A stretch of DNA of 5,895 nt from an uncultured Ezakiella sp. (lineage in GTDB: Bacteria; Bacillota; Clostridia; Tissierellales; Peptoniphilaceae): NCBI GenBank assembly GCA_947293975.1, contig CAMYPV010000069.1, positions 1-5,895 of the forward strand, in the 5' to 3' direction. The notes below the pieces were generated by a model. It was not told where the DNA came from, did not search any database, and saw only the letters and a list, made by a program, of their open reading frames with translations. Positions 5,619 through 5,895 of the stretch are shown piece after piece. Made by a program: the position numbers and the translations under genes. Positions within the stretch are counted from its first letter, which is position 1, and each line of letters opens with the position of its first letter.

Positions 5619-5670
5619 GTTTGCAAAAATATTTTGATTGTTATTTGTAAGTTATAAAAATTTTTCATAA

Positions 5671-5692
5671 AAAATTGTGGCAACACAATTTT
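5671..5692. other. Hairpin with GCAA loop downstream of the acetyltransferase gene
   Basis: AAAATTGTG (5671-5679) pairs perfectly with CACAATTTT (5684-5692) around a GCAA tetraloop, a stable GNRA loop when read on the plus strand. It lies in the 3' region of the minus-strand acetyltransferase gene, 67 bases beyond its stop. The minus strand has no clean U-tract after it, so it may protect the mRNA 3' end or be a weak terminator. Nothing else is recognised between 5621 and 5758. Confidence 0.4.
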
Positions 5693-5758
5693 GCCAGAAC
5701 TTTTACTATTATATATTTTAATCATTATTTTTTTATTTGTCTCGAAGATAATCTTTTC

Positions 5759-5895
5759 CTACAAAACTTTTTTGACCATTATATATTCATCAGTCCTGTG
5801 GTCCTCGATGAAGCCATTTTTTAAAAATAATTTTATGGATGGATTGTCAATTGCAATATCATCATAAAGCTCTTTGACCCCCCTTGATTTGGCAG
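5759..5895 (-). CDS. GNAT-family N-acetyltransferase, C-terminal fragment (gene runs off the window)
   Basis: A minus-strand reading frame enters from the right edge and ends at TAG (complement of 5759-5761), giving the last 44 residues of a protein. The fragment contains LYDDIAIDNPSIKLFLKNGF followed shortly by DEYIMVKKVL. The pattern N-x-x-[AS]-I-x-L-[FY]-x-K-x-GF is the typical C-terminal part of GNAT acetyltransferases, where the Asn and the following helix lie near acetyl-CoA and the final strands close the fold. The family transfers acetyl from acetyl-CoA to an amine, but the substrate cannot be told from this part. The start and the acetyl-CoA pyrophosphate-binding motif lie outside the window. 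It is probably terminated by terminator copy 2. Confidence 0.75.
   Translation of the reverse strand, partial: AKSRGVKELYDDIAIDNPSIKLFLKNGFIEDHRTDEYIMVKKVL

Noticed and set aside
5519..5725. Minus-strand 68-codon frame between methyltransferase and acetyltransferase
   Set aside because: It runs through the terminator hairpin and the methyltransferase promoter and has no recognisable domain.

Overview
The window looks like chromosomal DNA from a strict anaerobe of the low-GC Firmicutes, probably Clostridia. The evidence is its AT-rich, A/T-ending codons, strong GGAGG-type ribosome binding sites, sigma-A promoters close to consensus, and a three-gene cluster for a cytoplasmic [FeFe] hydrogenase of the NADH/ferredoxin-dependent type. 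No 16S or other taxonomic marker is present, so nothing below class is claimed.

Layout. Positions 1-761 hold no credible gene. They carry a degenerate array of palindrome-rich repeats (about 104-590) built from a roughly 60-base unit. Inside it are a strong two-tiered stem-loop (353-398) and a 129-base stretch bounded by inverted repeats (472-600). An AT-rich stretch follows, then a perfect TTGACA-17-TATAAT promoter (700-728) with a CRP/FNR-like dyad lying over the predicted transcription start.

Three tightly packed plus-strand genes follow: a NuoE-family [2Fe-2S] subunit (762-1253), a NuoF-family flavoprotein with two extra [4Fe-4S] clusters at its C-terminus (1246-2823), and the catalytic [FeFe] hydrogenase (2833-4563). 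The first two overlap by 8 bases and the last two are 9 bases apart, so this is one operon. By family knowledge the subunits form a soluble complex. NAD(H) reacts at the FMN of the NuoF-like subunit, electrons pass through Fe-S clusters, and H2 is made or consumed at the H-cluster, with ferredoxin as the likely second partner. No maturation genes (hydE, hydF, hydG) are in the window.

A bidirectional hairpin terminator (4596-4635) separates the operon from a convergent minus-strand gene for a class I SAM-dependent methyltransferase (4696-5472). That gene has its own consensus promoter and a GTTAG/CTAAC dyad at its start site. A second, nearly identical copy of the terminator (5579-5618) lies just beyond its promoter, so the methyltransferase gene sits between direct repeats about 983 bases apart. 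The right edge holds the C-terminal end of a minus-strand GNAT acetyltransferase (5759-5895).

The genes belong to known families. I did not find a clearly new biochemical system. The least explained parts are the repeat array, the duplicated terminators around the methyltransferase gene, and the two putative operator dyads.
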